NCBI GenBank assembly: GCA_036346225.1
Contig: JARFIW010000108.1
Coordinates: 5,536,501 to 5,600,500 of the forward strand
DNA length: 64,000 nucleotides
From: Platerodrilus igneus
Lineage: Eukaryota; Arthropoda; Insecta; Coleoptera; Lycidae
Reading direction: 5' to 3'
The notes below the pieces were generated by a model. It saw nothing but the letters and a program-made list of their open reading frames with translations. It had not been told where the DNA came from and searched no databases. Position numbers and translations under genes: made by a program. Below, piece after piece: positions 33,277-43,279 of the stretch. Positions within the stretch are counted from its first letter, which is position 1, and the number at the start of each line of letters is the position of its first letter.

Positions 33277-34625
33277 GATGAGATACTACGGAGTAACTAT
33301 AGTATGAGAATTAACTTAAAGACAAAGATAATGACAAGTGAGTTACAGCCTAGTTCTAAACCAAAATTAAAAATAGGTAATACCGAGTTAGAGGAGGTAG
33401 ATGAATTTTGCTATTTAGGTATATAATTACAAAGGATGGACGTAGCAGAAGGGATATAGTAGAAATAGCTCAAGCTAGAAAAATGTTTTAAAAGAAAACT
33501 TACTAAATAGTATTAGTTTAGATAATAGAAAAGTTTCTTAAAGTCGTACGTATGGAGGTTCTACTATACGGTAGTGAGACTTGGACAATTAAAGAAGTAG
33601 ATAAGAAAAAGAAGCTTTTGAAACTTGGTGTTATAGGAGAATGTTAAAGATTAGTTGGACAGATAGAGTAACAAACGAGGAAGTTTATAAAGGAATGAGG
33701 ATCCCGTATTGGAAACAAAAGGTCAGGAGAGATAGAATGATAGCACCAGTTGACAAGGGACTATTTAGTAAAGTCTTAGATTTAGACTCCAAATAAAAAT
33801 AGAGTAAAGGCCTAGACAAATATATTAGTCAAATTATTAGAGATTTAGGTTGTGAAAAATTTTAGACTAGCTCAGAATAGAAAAAATTTAGAGCTTGTCA
33901 AACCGACTTTAAGTAAGTTCGAAAACAAAACAAAAAAAAAAAAAAATTAGTTAACTAAGGTCACCATGACATAACTCACAATTAGTTAGCGGTCTGGCAT
34001 GTTGGTAGCGTTTCTTTTAAGCCTTACCATAACATATAATTTTAAACGTCACCAGACATAACTCACAATTAGGTAGCGGTCTGGCATGTGGGTAGCGTTT
34101 CGTTGTTAAGCCTTACCATAACATATAATTTAATAAACGTCACCATGACATAACTCACAATTAGGTAGCGGTCTGGCATGTGGGTAGCGTTTCGTTGCTT
34201 AAGCCTTACCATAATATATAATTTAAGAAACGTCACCATGACATAACTCACAATTAGGTAGCGGTCTGGCATGTTGGCAGCGATTCGTTGCTTAAGTCTT
34301 ACCATAACATATTATTTAACACTTTTCATTTTTGAAGCGGATAACCAGGTTATATTTCATTTCCTTATAAATGGTAATCATGGTAAAAATGGTAATCATG
34401 TAAACATGTTAGAGTTCTTTAACAACCATCAGGTTGCTAATATCTATGTAGAGTCAGCTGGATAGGAAAAAGATAGAAGGATTTAGGAAGATCTAGACCA
34501 AACTATATTAGTCAAATTATTAGAAATTTAGGTTGTGAAGGGTATGTAGAGCTTTTTTAGATTAGAAAAGAAGTTAGAGCTGCGTCAAACCGACCTTAAG
34601 TAAGGTCGAAAACAAAATGATGATG
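33277..34625 (+). mobile_element. Non-LTR (LINE) retrotransposon fragment in the right arm
   Basis: The mirrored left-arm site (about 27745) is uninterrupted, and ACAAAATT repeats on both sides. The 5' part (33330-33780) encodes, with frameshifts, the C-terminal region of a LINE reverse transcriptase: LKIGNTELEEVDEFCYLG, then LLYGSETWTIKEVDKK, then MLKISWTDRVTNEEVY. Two copies of the 3' tail (ATATTAGTCAAATTATTAGA to TTCGAAAACAAAA) occur at 33820-33930 and 34500-34620. Between them is a 4-unit tandem repeat. The second tail ends ATGATGATGAC. Confidence 0.75.
33955..34318. repeat. Tandem repeat, four 91-bp units, inside the LINE fragment
   Basis: Units start GTCACC(A)TGACATAACTCAC at about 33960, 34049, 34139 and 34231, and contain GGTAGCGGTCTGGCATGT. 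The repeated open frame on the minus strand is a by-product. Confidence 0.85.
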
Positions 34626-34782
34626 ACAAAATTATTAATCAGAATCGTTTTATTTAAAACTATAACATAATTTTATTGACAGCTATTAAAATCTGTAGTT
34701 GAAATACAACAATTTAGAAACGTATAAGAAAACAAAAGTGTAATTAATAGTGTTACAAAATTTTCAGTCTTTGGCTTAAAAT

Positions 34783-35636
34783 TTAAACATCGCTCGTAAA
34801 TGCGTGGAATGGAAACCTGTTGTATTCTTCCATATACTCAACTTGTTTACAAATACTGTTTTCAAACAATCTTGGGTAGGTTCTTATAAATTCGTATAAT
34901 ATGACTCCAATATCACTATTACTGTATTTGCTTTTAATTACATCATGTGCGAGATTCTGTAAGACATCATTCCTATTATATCTTTCCATTGCGACATCTA
35001 ACAGAAACAGATCTATATTAGGAGTACCCTTTTCCGTTAGTTCTTTTAAAGTATTAGCATGGTTGAGAACGATCTGAGATACCCCTAAAAAGTGCTCTAA
35101 AGTTCCTTTGGTAAATATCATATAATTCCCATCAAATGTCATCATCTTCACTAAACAATTCTTATTTAAATAAAAACGCAAGTTGTCGAATTTGCATATC
35201 TGATTTCGCATGCCAACTTCCATAGTGCGTATAATGTGTGGAAGATTTGATATAAACTTCCTAAATGCGTTGAGGGATACATCAAGTACGCTCTGCGAAA
35301 TGGTGTCAACAAATCTAAAAATTATTTTGTAATCGTCGAATGGGTTCAGGTCTACAATTATGATTTTGGAAGAAGATTTTGTTATGGTGTATGGTTTTTC
35401 AAATAGCAACTTGGTTCGTTCTAACTGAATTGCGGAGTTTATACGTTTTTTATGCGCTGCGGTCGATTGGTTTTACAAATCCTTAATTTGTTCCAACTCA
35501 TTGGCTGTAATTTTTAGTTCCTCCTGGAAATAAACCATCTCGATGTACCTTTCGTTGTGTTTTTGTGGCATCACATCCAGTAAAAACATTTTCGCACACA
35601 CTGCACGCAATACTTAAGATGTTCATTCTAGAAAAA
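34783..35636 (-). CDS. Gene B (unknown protein), right-arm copy, best preserved
   Basis: The 208-codon frame 35409-34783 is intact, and the likely true start is the ATG at 35636-35634 (MNILSIACSVCENV). The two are separated by one or two single-base changes near 35465-35570. The encoded protein has an N-terminal CxxC, a charged linker (ERINAAIQLERTKLLFEKPY), a beta-rich segment (SSSKIIIVDLNPFDDYKIIF) and mixed helices to the end (FHAFTSDV). About 280 residues are expected in total. I do not recognise the family and can see no catalytic signature. The neighbours are gene C upstream and gene A downstream in the same arm, as on the left. A third, truncated copy lies at 51785-52136. Confidence 0.6.
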
Positions 35637-36092
35637 TTATTGATTAACAGTTTTGAATTATACATGTAAATATTATTTTTCTACGTTTGCAAAATTTAAA
35701 CTAAGACTTACTCTTCTTTGTCGATAGTCCTCACACGAAATTTTCAAAAACGGAAAATTCTGTATTACTATTAATTACCACTATAAACGACTTTATGTTT
35801 TACAAAAATAAACTTAAAATGAACTTTTGGTATCATTTCCCCCGTATTTATGTACATAGAGAAAGTATAAGTATAATTTGTCCTTACATTATCCCAATTT
35901 AAATCAAATTATAGAATGTATATTAACTAGAATTGCGGAAAGTGCTTTTATTAAATTAATAGTCAGACGTCATCGACAAAACAATGCAAGGCTATTGATC
36001 ATACATTTCACTAAATTTATTTAGAATATACGTCTTTTGTTGAACTACATTTAAAATAGACTATCGAACCACTTTCTAGCTCACCGTGCAGA

Positions 36093-36096
<4 letters not shown>

Positions 36097-36124
<28 letters not shown>
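36097..36124. repeat. (TA)n microsatellite, right arm
   Basis: TA run at the same position as 24110-24157 / 26249-26290 in the left arm, uninterrupted here. Confidence 0.85.
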
Positions 36125-36128
<4 letters not shown>

Positions 36129-36811
36129 CCTTTTGGGTTAATCATTTGTATGTGGATTCACTAATTGAAAATTTTAACAATTCTACCTACTAATAAATAT
36201 TTTTGGAGTTTAACTCTATTATCGAGCTAAATCTAAATAAAAATGCAAAGGTGTTTTGCTGATAGGTTTTTGAATATTAATACAATATATACAGGTCTTT
36301 GTTGGAACTAATTTTAAAAGACGTGATAATTAATTTCAATTTGCCAGGAATATTCTATACTAATTTTATAGGTTACACCATGGGTTTATCTCAAAAGACA
36401 GAGCAATACTGTTTAAAAATAGATTATAGGTGAATTTTATACGGTGCTTGCAAAAGGTTAATTTGCAAATCAGTAAGGGGTCATTCGATTTGAAAAAAAT
36501 TCCGAAGGATTTGAGAACCTGAGGAAAAACACAATAATAATTGAAATCTTACACGACGGTATATTAAAAATACTGCTAAGAGTAATTTTGTTTAATAATT
36601 CTAAAAATGGTGTTGGTGGTTAAATACATACAGGTAAAACCCACTATAAAACAATTATACGCGTCACTTTTCCAGTCAAGACTTGCATATAACGCCAACT
36701 AATATAAGGAGCTGCGCACGCTCGACCATCGGCATAAAAGGCGAGAGAGCCATATTCCAGTGCATTAGTCGTCAAAGTATCGTCGAGTTTGATTAAAATT
36801 ATAAGTTAAAG

Positions 36812-37634
36812 ATGTTTTTTTTTTGTGTTGACGTTACAAGTGATGTGTGAGTACCACAATTAAATATCAACCAACTACTTGGTAAGACAACCTATAGATT
36901 AGGCGAATTTCCTCCAAATTATCACCACCATATAATAGAAGTTGGTTTTGATTTATATGGTGGTCTTCAACCTGCCATCCAAGTTATTTGCTGTAGTGGT
37001 ATGTGTGCTGATTCTACGATAACATTCTCTTACTTTGATTGGAAGAAATTGTGTACTTTTCAAGTAGAATTTCAAATTCGCTAATTTGCTCAAGACTCAA
37101 AACAAGTCAGATTAAATGGTTTGACTACTGGAAACGATGTTGTTGACATACAATTGGATCAAGATTTCAAAATTGCAGCTGAGCACAGCCTTTAATAGAA
37201 GTATATGGCTGTTGAACAATTTTGAAAAAGAGAATTTATATAATATGGAGATTACGAAAGATCGGAATGTTATTGTGCTACCTGCGTACGAGTGCATCAA
37301 GCTTTTAAATTTGCGAGAATTAATCTGTTTTAAAATGGCTGAGTTAAGGTGTAGAAACTTTCCGAATTTTACGAAAAATTTGTTGGTGATATAAAAAGTA
37401 TGTGGAAATACGACGGAGGAAAAAGGGTTCAAACGTTATTAGAGGGAGAGCAGTGCCAGTATTTCTCTGTCTAATGATTGCAGCAATTTAAATTACTTGA
37501 CAGTGTTGGAACTTATTAAATGTTTCCCCATCCAGTACTTAAAAGATGCAACTACAAGGCAATCGCTTGCGCAAATGTTTAGAGATTTGGCTATCCCAGA
37601 TTCGCCAGACTCTGGTTACCACAGCGGTTTATAG
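36812..37634 (+). pseudogene. Gene A, right-arm copy, broken
   Basis: Inverted counterpart of 22591-23419. The start region has an expanded T run after the ATG at 36812. In-frame stops lie near 36847 and 37082, and frame breaks near 37365 and 37430. It keeps the same stop-then-plus-one junction (CTTTAA at about 37189-37194) as the left copy. A TATA-like box is at 36733-36741. Confidence 0.65.
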
Positions 37635-38035
37635 ATGTTATCAATACATGTATGTATTCTATTAAAAACATTATATTTTCTTGATAAAGTTTGTTTTTAC
37701 ATATTTGTATCGCCAACATTAGCAAAAATTATTAATAGACGTATTAAACTATCTTGTTTTTATTTTTAGGTTTAAAGTGGTGTACCCCGCAAATAATAAA
37801 CACAATATACCGCATGTTAACAAAAAATTGTAGAGAAATTCAAAGACAACTTTAATGTGGGTCTAGTATTATAATTTGTTGGTGGTAAGGCTAAGTCCTA
37901 CTGTATTGTACGCGAGAAGGACACGATTAAAAAGAATAAAGGGGTCTCACAAAGTGTAGTTAAGTAAAACCGAAGATCTTACAACCTATAACGAGCATAT
38001 ACCTCCAAAAGGGGTAGGCATGCAACTACGCAGCA

Positions 38036-38242
38036 GTGCGTGGGAGAATAAGGATTCTCTCCAATAAGAAATTAAAGTCATTGGGTAATGGTAGAAATGT
38101 TAAACCTATAAAGGCGATTATTAATTGTGGTTTAGTGACCGCGTTTGTGCACTCTTCGAGTGTCTTCGGCAATCTTCGACTGTTTCCAAAGAAAATATTC
38201 AAGCCTGCCATTTTCGAAAAATATGGCGTAGAAGTTATTTAA
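38036..38242 (+). CDS. Short conserved ORF, right-arm copy
   Basis: Counterpart of 21982-22188, 68 codons, intact. The coding status is doubtful for the same reason as the left copy. Confidence 0.2.
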   Translation: MRGRIRILSNKKLKSLGNGRNVKPIKAIINCGLVTAFVHSSSVFGNLRLFPKKIFKPAIFEKYGVEVI

Positions 38243-39399
38243 AATTAAATTGCTTTATTAGTAAGTATTCTGTATACAAGAGAAATGGTTGTTTAAAGCA
38301 TGTGTTATAGATGAGCAAAACAATTTAAAGAGGTTTGAGACTTTAAAGGAGTAACTTTGTAAGCGATGGTCCGATTTTAAATCTGTTTGCAGATTCGGAT
38401 TCTACGTAAAATTTTAGACTAGCAAGATGTGTCACATCGTTAAAAAATTTAAATGGACGGTCATAAAATCGCTGCATGCAGAAAATCTTAAAATTGGGGT
38501 AGCTCCCTGGGGGATGATGCAATCTAAGAATATCATAGAGATTCAGGTAGCTGAGAAAATTCTAATATTACTTGATACCAAACAAGATAGGGTTATCTCG
38601 AAAGATGCACTGGTTAGACGAAAAAAGCTATTTGGTTCAGATGTGGGAGCAAAGAGCAAAATTTAGAGGTTTGAGAGCTTTAAAATGTAACTTTGCAGGG
38701 CGTGGTCCAATTTTAAATCATAACGACTTCTAGTAATCCGGAAAATATGTACGAGGTCTTAAACGAAACCATGTAAACACCAACTTTATACCCAATTAAT
38801 TAATAAAATCAGTTTGTCGGGCGAGAACAAAAAAGAGTACATCATTCCTAATAGTACAGCAACCTAATTAAGGTAGTTCAGTAAGCAATATTAAATTGCT
38901 ATTAATTGACTCGCATTTAGCGTACTTTCCTACTGTAATAACCGTATTTGTTTGGAGAAGATATACACTTTTAAAAAGAAATTATATACAGCTTTCACAA
39001 GTAATTCGGAGCGATGATTACGCCAAAGTCAACCTTCCCATTTATATATTAAAAACACATTACATTGGAATGTTTTTACATAATTCTCATATTGTTAGAT
39101 TAACAACAATATGTCTTATTGACCGAAAACACGTCTCCTCTTTTTTACATTAATCTCTTTTTGGTATAGGTCTTTTTTAAACAACACATTAATTTCTATT
39201 TTTTGTTACAGGTTACTTTAACCTGCTTGGATTTGGTTAAACGAAGAAGATAAATGTTATACTTTGTAAAAATTGTAATTAGTTTATTAAACTGTAAATC
39301 GGATAAAATAAATTATTAAAATTTTGCGTGTTTAATTTATTTATGTTAATACTGGTACAAGTTTGGTTAAAGGACTATAGATATTAAAAAGGATAGCTG

Positions 39400-40018
39400 A
39401 TTAGAAATCGACATTGATAAAAAAAAATTTAAAATTCGGGTAGCTACCTAGAGAATGGCGCTATCTAAAAAATTCCTAAAAATTCGGATAGCTGAGAAAA
39501 TTCTTTGATACCAAACAAGATAGGTTTATTTCAAAAGATGCATTGGTTAGACGAAGAAAACTATTTGTTAGTTTTGCTTATAAAGCAGAGCAAAATTTAG
39601 AGGTTTGAGAGTTTTAAAGGGGTATAACTTTGCAGGGCGTGGTCCGATTTCAAATCTGTTTACAGATTCGAATTCTGCGTAAAATTTAATGTATCGCATG
39701 ACTAAAAAAATTTATAAGAACGCTCAAAAGTCGCTACAGGTAAGAAATCTTAAAATTGGGGTAGCTCCCTTGGGGGTGATGCTATCTGAAAAATTTCTAA
39801 AGATTCGAGTAGCTGAGAAAATTCTAATATTAATTGATACCAAACAAGATAGGTTTTCTCGAAAGATGAAAAATGGTTAGTCGAAGAAAACTATTTGGTT
39901 CAGAATGTTAGCGGTAAAAAAATCTTAAAATGAGGGTAGCTCCCTGGGGGGTGATGCTATCTAAAAAATTCCTAGAAATTCGAGTAGCTGAGAAAAATCT
40001 AATATTAATTGATAACAA
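39400..40018 (-). repeat. Subterminal repeats of the palindromic element, right arm
   Basis: Inverted counterparts of the left-arm units at about 39400-39540, 39730-39880 and 39905-40018. A further copy lies at 38470-38640. Confidence 0.7.
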
Positions 40019-40019
40019 A

Positions 40020-40102
40020 GGCGGTGAAGAAGGAGGAGGCGGCGGCGGCGGCGGAGGATGAGGCGGAGGCGGAGGGCCCAGAACCGGCACAAACCACCTA
40101 CT
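40020..40102 (-). repeat. Right terminus of the palindromic element with (CGG/AGG)n minisatellite
   Basis: Inverted counterpart of 18940-19047, slightly different in triplet order. It ends at 40102 against the CATGAT duplication. Confidence 0.85.
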
Positions 40103-41636
40103 CATGATTACCACTGTTTCTGATTTTCATGTAAATTTCATTTCTAACTATGCATTTTCCATCTTCCTTGACAATTTTGAATGTATTATACCGGATTTTC
40201 TCTACAATTTTACCTTTTCGCCATGTACTTTTTGGAAACATTTGAAACCATACCAAATCATTTTTGAAAAATTTTGGTTTGAAACCTACACATCTTTTAT
40301 CATTGTTATTTTTAGCAATGGTTTGTTGAACGTCCAGTTGTTTGTTATAAATTTTTTTGTTTATTGGTTTTGGCGCGAGATTTTTATTTTCAAATATTAG
40401 GTGATCTCTTAGATATCTAGACATTAGAATTTGCGCAGGCGAGAAGCTACTGTTTAAAACAGGAGTATTACGATAGGCAACAAGTGCAAGATATATGTCT
40501 TCATCATTGTCTAAGCATTTTTTAAGTAATTTTTTAACGGTTTGTATAGTTCGTTCTGCGAATCCATTGGATAGTTGATGATGCGGGGAACTATTGATAA
40601 TATTGAAATTCCAAATGTTTGAAAATTCATAAAGTTTTTCACTTCGACATTGAGTTGCACTATCACTCACGATTATTTTGGGAATCCCAGGTCTTGACAA
40701 AACCGATATTAATTTATTAATTATATTCTCTGATGTTAAATCGTTATTTAAATCCATAACTTCAAGATATTTTGAATAATAATCAACTATTATTAAATAA
40801 CTTTTACCATGAGTTTCAAATATATCCATTCCTAATTTTTGCCAAGGTTTCTTTATTATGTTATGTGGAGTCATGAGCAATTTTCTTTTTGAATTTGCGT
40901 ATTTATTGCACATTTCACAATTTTCTATAAGTACCTCTATATCATTATTAATTTTTGGCCAATAAACTGTATTTTTTGCTCTTGCTATACACTTTCGAGC
41001 TCCTAAATGACCTCTGTGTATATCTGATAAAATTTTGTTTTTCCAAGTATTTAGAATAATTAGTCTGTTACCAACATATATCAACCCTTGTGCCGATTGA
41101 GTAATAGTTTCTTTTAATTTATAAAATGGTTTTAGACTACTCGGTACTTGTTTAATTTTTTGTGACCAATTATTTTGTATGTACATTTTAATTTGGCGTA
41201 ACTCTTCATAATTTTGTGTTGCTTTTATTAATTGCTTTAATATTTCATCAGTCACTTCTATATTATTTTGTATTAGACAAACCTGGAATTCTAAATCTAA
41301 ATTATCTTTTAGTTCTTTGCTCATATTTAGTCTTGAAAGGGTATTTGCGACTAGCAGATCCTTTCCACTTTTGTAAATTAGTTTGATATTATATTTTTGA
41401 AGAGATAACCTCATTCGTTGTAGCCTGGGCGGACAAAGATTTAATGACTTTTTAAAAATAGAAATTAGAAGTTTGTGATCTATTTCTACATAGAAATCTC
41501 GACCATAAACGTATTGATAAAATTTGTTAACACCAAAGCAAATTGCTATGAGTTCTTTTTCTATTTGTGCATAGCTCTTTTGGGTGTCTGTTAAAGAACA
41601 TGAAGCATATGCACATGGTTTATTATTTTGTAACAA
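40103..41636 (-). pseudogene. Gypsy-1 pol: RNase H (end) and integrase
   Basis: A continuous frame of about 510 codons on the minus strand. It starts inside RNase H (LLQNNKPCAYASCSLTDTQK, then a YGRDFYVEIDHKLL block). The integrase follows with its HHCC zinc-binding domain (HRGHLGARKC and CEMCNKY). The DDE core has D in GMDIFETHG, D in VSDSATQC and E in FAERTIQTVK. A GPY/F-like C-terminal region follows (DLVWFQMFPKSTWRKGK). The frame is cut at 40103 by the palindromic element; its last codons are at 18809-18939. The protein would insert the retrotransposon cDNA. The block after the second Asp differs from the usual NGPQF. Confidence 0.9.
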
Positions 41637-41639
41637 AAC

Positions 41640-42603
41640 AGCTCCAAATGCGTGATGTGAAGCATCTACTGATATTGTTACGGTTTTTTTTGATTGAAAT
41701 ATTTTAAAATTGGTTCAGAAGTAACCATTTCTTTTAAGGTTTTGAATGCATTAGCTTGATGCTCATTCCATTGAAATATAACCTTTTGTTTTAATAAATC
41801 TCTGAGGGGTTTGGTTATTTGAGATAAGTTATTTATAAATCTACCTAGATATGTAATCATACCTAAAAATCGTTGGAGATCCTTAATATTTTGAGGCTCT
41901 GGCATATATTTTACAGCTTCAATTTTATTTTCGTCTATACTTATACCTTCTTTTGAAAATTTGTATTCTAAATATGACACTTTTTGTAAACCAAATTGAC
42001 ATGTAGATAATCTAAATTTTATATTATTTTGTGATGCAATTTCAAATACTTTGCATAGCCGTTCATCGTGTTCCTTTTTTGTTTTACCATGAATTAAAAT
42101 ATCATCTATATAGATTTCAACACCTTCAGATTGAAATATTTCAGTAAAATATTCCTGAAATACTTCGCTAGCTATTTTTATACCAAATGGCTACGTAAGA
42201 ATTTAAATCGACCAAATGGAGTACCAAATGTGCATAATTTGCTAGATTCTTCATCTAATGGCATGTTCCAAAACCCACTAGTAGCATCTAATCTAGTAAA
42301 AATAGTTGATCCGTTTAGTCTGGATGTAATTTCATCAATGTTTGGTAATTTATATTTACTATCTTGCATAACATCATTTAAATATTTAGGATCTAAGCAA
42401 ATTCTTAGAGAACCATCACTTTTTTGAGTTAAAACATATGAATTGACCCACTCTGTACTTCCTTGTACTCTCTCAATAATTTTTAATGTAACTAATTCAT
42501 CAAGGCAATGTTTGAATTTTTGTGTAATGCAAATGGTATATTTCTGACTGGATTTACTACTGGAGTAACATTTTCCTTTAATTGGATGTGATATGGTTTG
42601 CAA
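41640..42603 (-). pseudogene. Gypsy-1 pol: reverse transcriptase and start of RNase H
   Basis: Fragments in successive frames cover the polymerase: KIIERVQGSTEWVNSYVLTQ, SLRICLDPKYLN, FTRLDATSGFWNMPLD (first catalytic Asp), CTFGTPFGRFKF, then YIDDIL at about 42090-42110 in another frame. The connection then reads LQRFLGMITYLGRFINNLSQ. Single-base frame breaks occur near 42178, 41980 and 41680. RNase H begins with the VDASHHAFGA Asp just upstream of the integrase frame. Confidence 0.85.
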
Positions 42604-42983
42604 ATCTCTCCAATTCCTTTAAAAATTTCACCATACTTATTAATTAATTGGTTATAATCATTGTCAGTAATAGAATTGATTGTTCTAACCTTTACTTCTT
42701 TATGTAATTTAATAATCCCTAAATCTGAACATGTACTTAAACTTAAAATCGGTTCAGATTTACTTTCTATGACATAAAATTCTACATTTTTAATAAATAT
42801 GTCATTGAATTTTAAATCTAAATAACATTTACCAATAATTGGAATATTTTCACCTGTATAGGTTGATAAAGTTTGATGTGTTCTAATAATTTTCTTTTTT
42901 GTATCTAACTCCAGCTCTCTTAAATTAAATAAAGAAATTAAATTGGTACTAGAACCTGAGTCTACTTTGAACCTAGTATGCAC
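42492..42983 (-). pseudogene. Gypsy-1 protease and N-terminal reverse transcriptase
   Basis: A retropepsin-like domain with VDSGSSTNLIS as active site (DSG) and the flap-side ILSLSTCSDLGI stretch. It is followed by the usual bridge to the polymerase (YHIQLKENVTPVVNPVRNIP). It overlaps the polymerase frame in a different register; a frameshift near 42510 separates them. Confidence 0.85.
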
Positions 42984-43009
42984 ATTGGTATTTGAGGTTA
43001 TAGGAATAT

Positions 43010-43275
43010 TAATTGTACAATGTGATGAACATTTGATGAACTGGTACTATCAATTACTAAATCGCTTTCTAAATTAATTTCATTGACATTATATCTATTA
43101 GTTTTATTTCTACAAACATTTGCAAAATGATTTACTTTTTTACAAATGTTGCATTGCTTTCCATATGCATAACATTTATTAATTCTATGAGTACGACCAC
43201 ATTTTGTACAATTGTTGATAATTTTACCTGTATTAATTACATTCGGTACATTTCTTACAGCTGATGGATAGAGAT
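43010..43275 (-). pseudogene. Gypsy-1 gag, C-terminal zinc knuckle part
   Basis: On the minus strand this encodes Cys/His-rich nucleocapsid sequence (CTKCGRTHRINKCYAYGKQC then CKKVNHFANVC). It is the continuation of the gag frame interrupted by the LTR-B remnant at 43280-44893. Confidence 0.8.
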
Positions 43276-43279
43276 TGTT

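Larger units (their letters stand above)
18940..40102. mobile_element. Giant palindromic transposon (Polinton-like ends, 6-bp duplication), about 7.3-kb arms
   Basis: Both ends read AGTAGGTGGTTTGTGCCGG inward, continuing to 29 identical bases. They are flanked by CATGAT at 18934-18939 and 40103-40108. Removing the element plus one CATGAT restores the Gypsy-1 pol frame, so the boundaries are firm. The left arm (18940 to about 31220) and right arm (about 31440 to 40102) are inverted copies, meeting at a 45-bp-unit minisatellite. Subtracting later insertions (left: 19868-21205, 24158-26248, about 29450-31040; right: 33277-34625) leaves about 7.2 and 7.3 kb. Each arm carries gene A, gene B and gene C. 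AG...CT ends, 6-bp duplication and an ancestral size near 15 kb recall Polinton/Maverick elements, but no DNA polymerase B, retroviral-type integrase, ATPase or capsid gene is visible. Confidence 0.85.

Noticed and set aside
34069..34305. 78-codon minus-strand frame MVRLKQRIAANMPDRYLIVS...
   Set aside because: It is a tandem repeat of one phrase created by the 91-bp array.
18940..40102. The palindrome as a simple fold-back sequencing artefact
   Set aside because: The arms differ by many substitutions and indels and each has private insertions with clean edges, which a single folded read would not give. An assembly problem near the centre remains possible.
18940..40102. Direct assignment to Polinton/Maverick
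   Set aside because: Ends and 6-bp duplication fit, but no DNA polymerase B, retroviral-like integrase, packaging ATPase, cysteine protease or capsid gene is visible in either arm.
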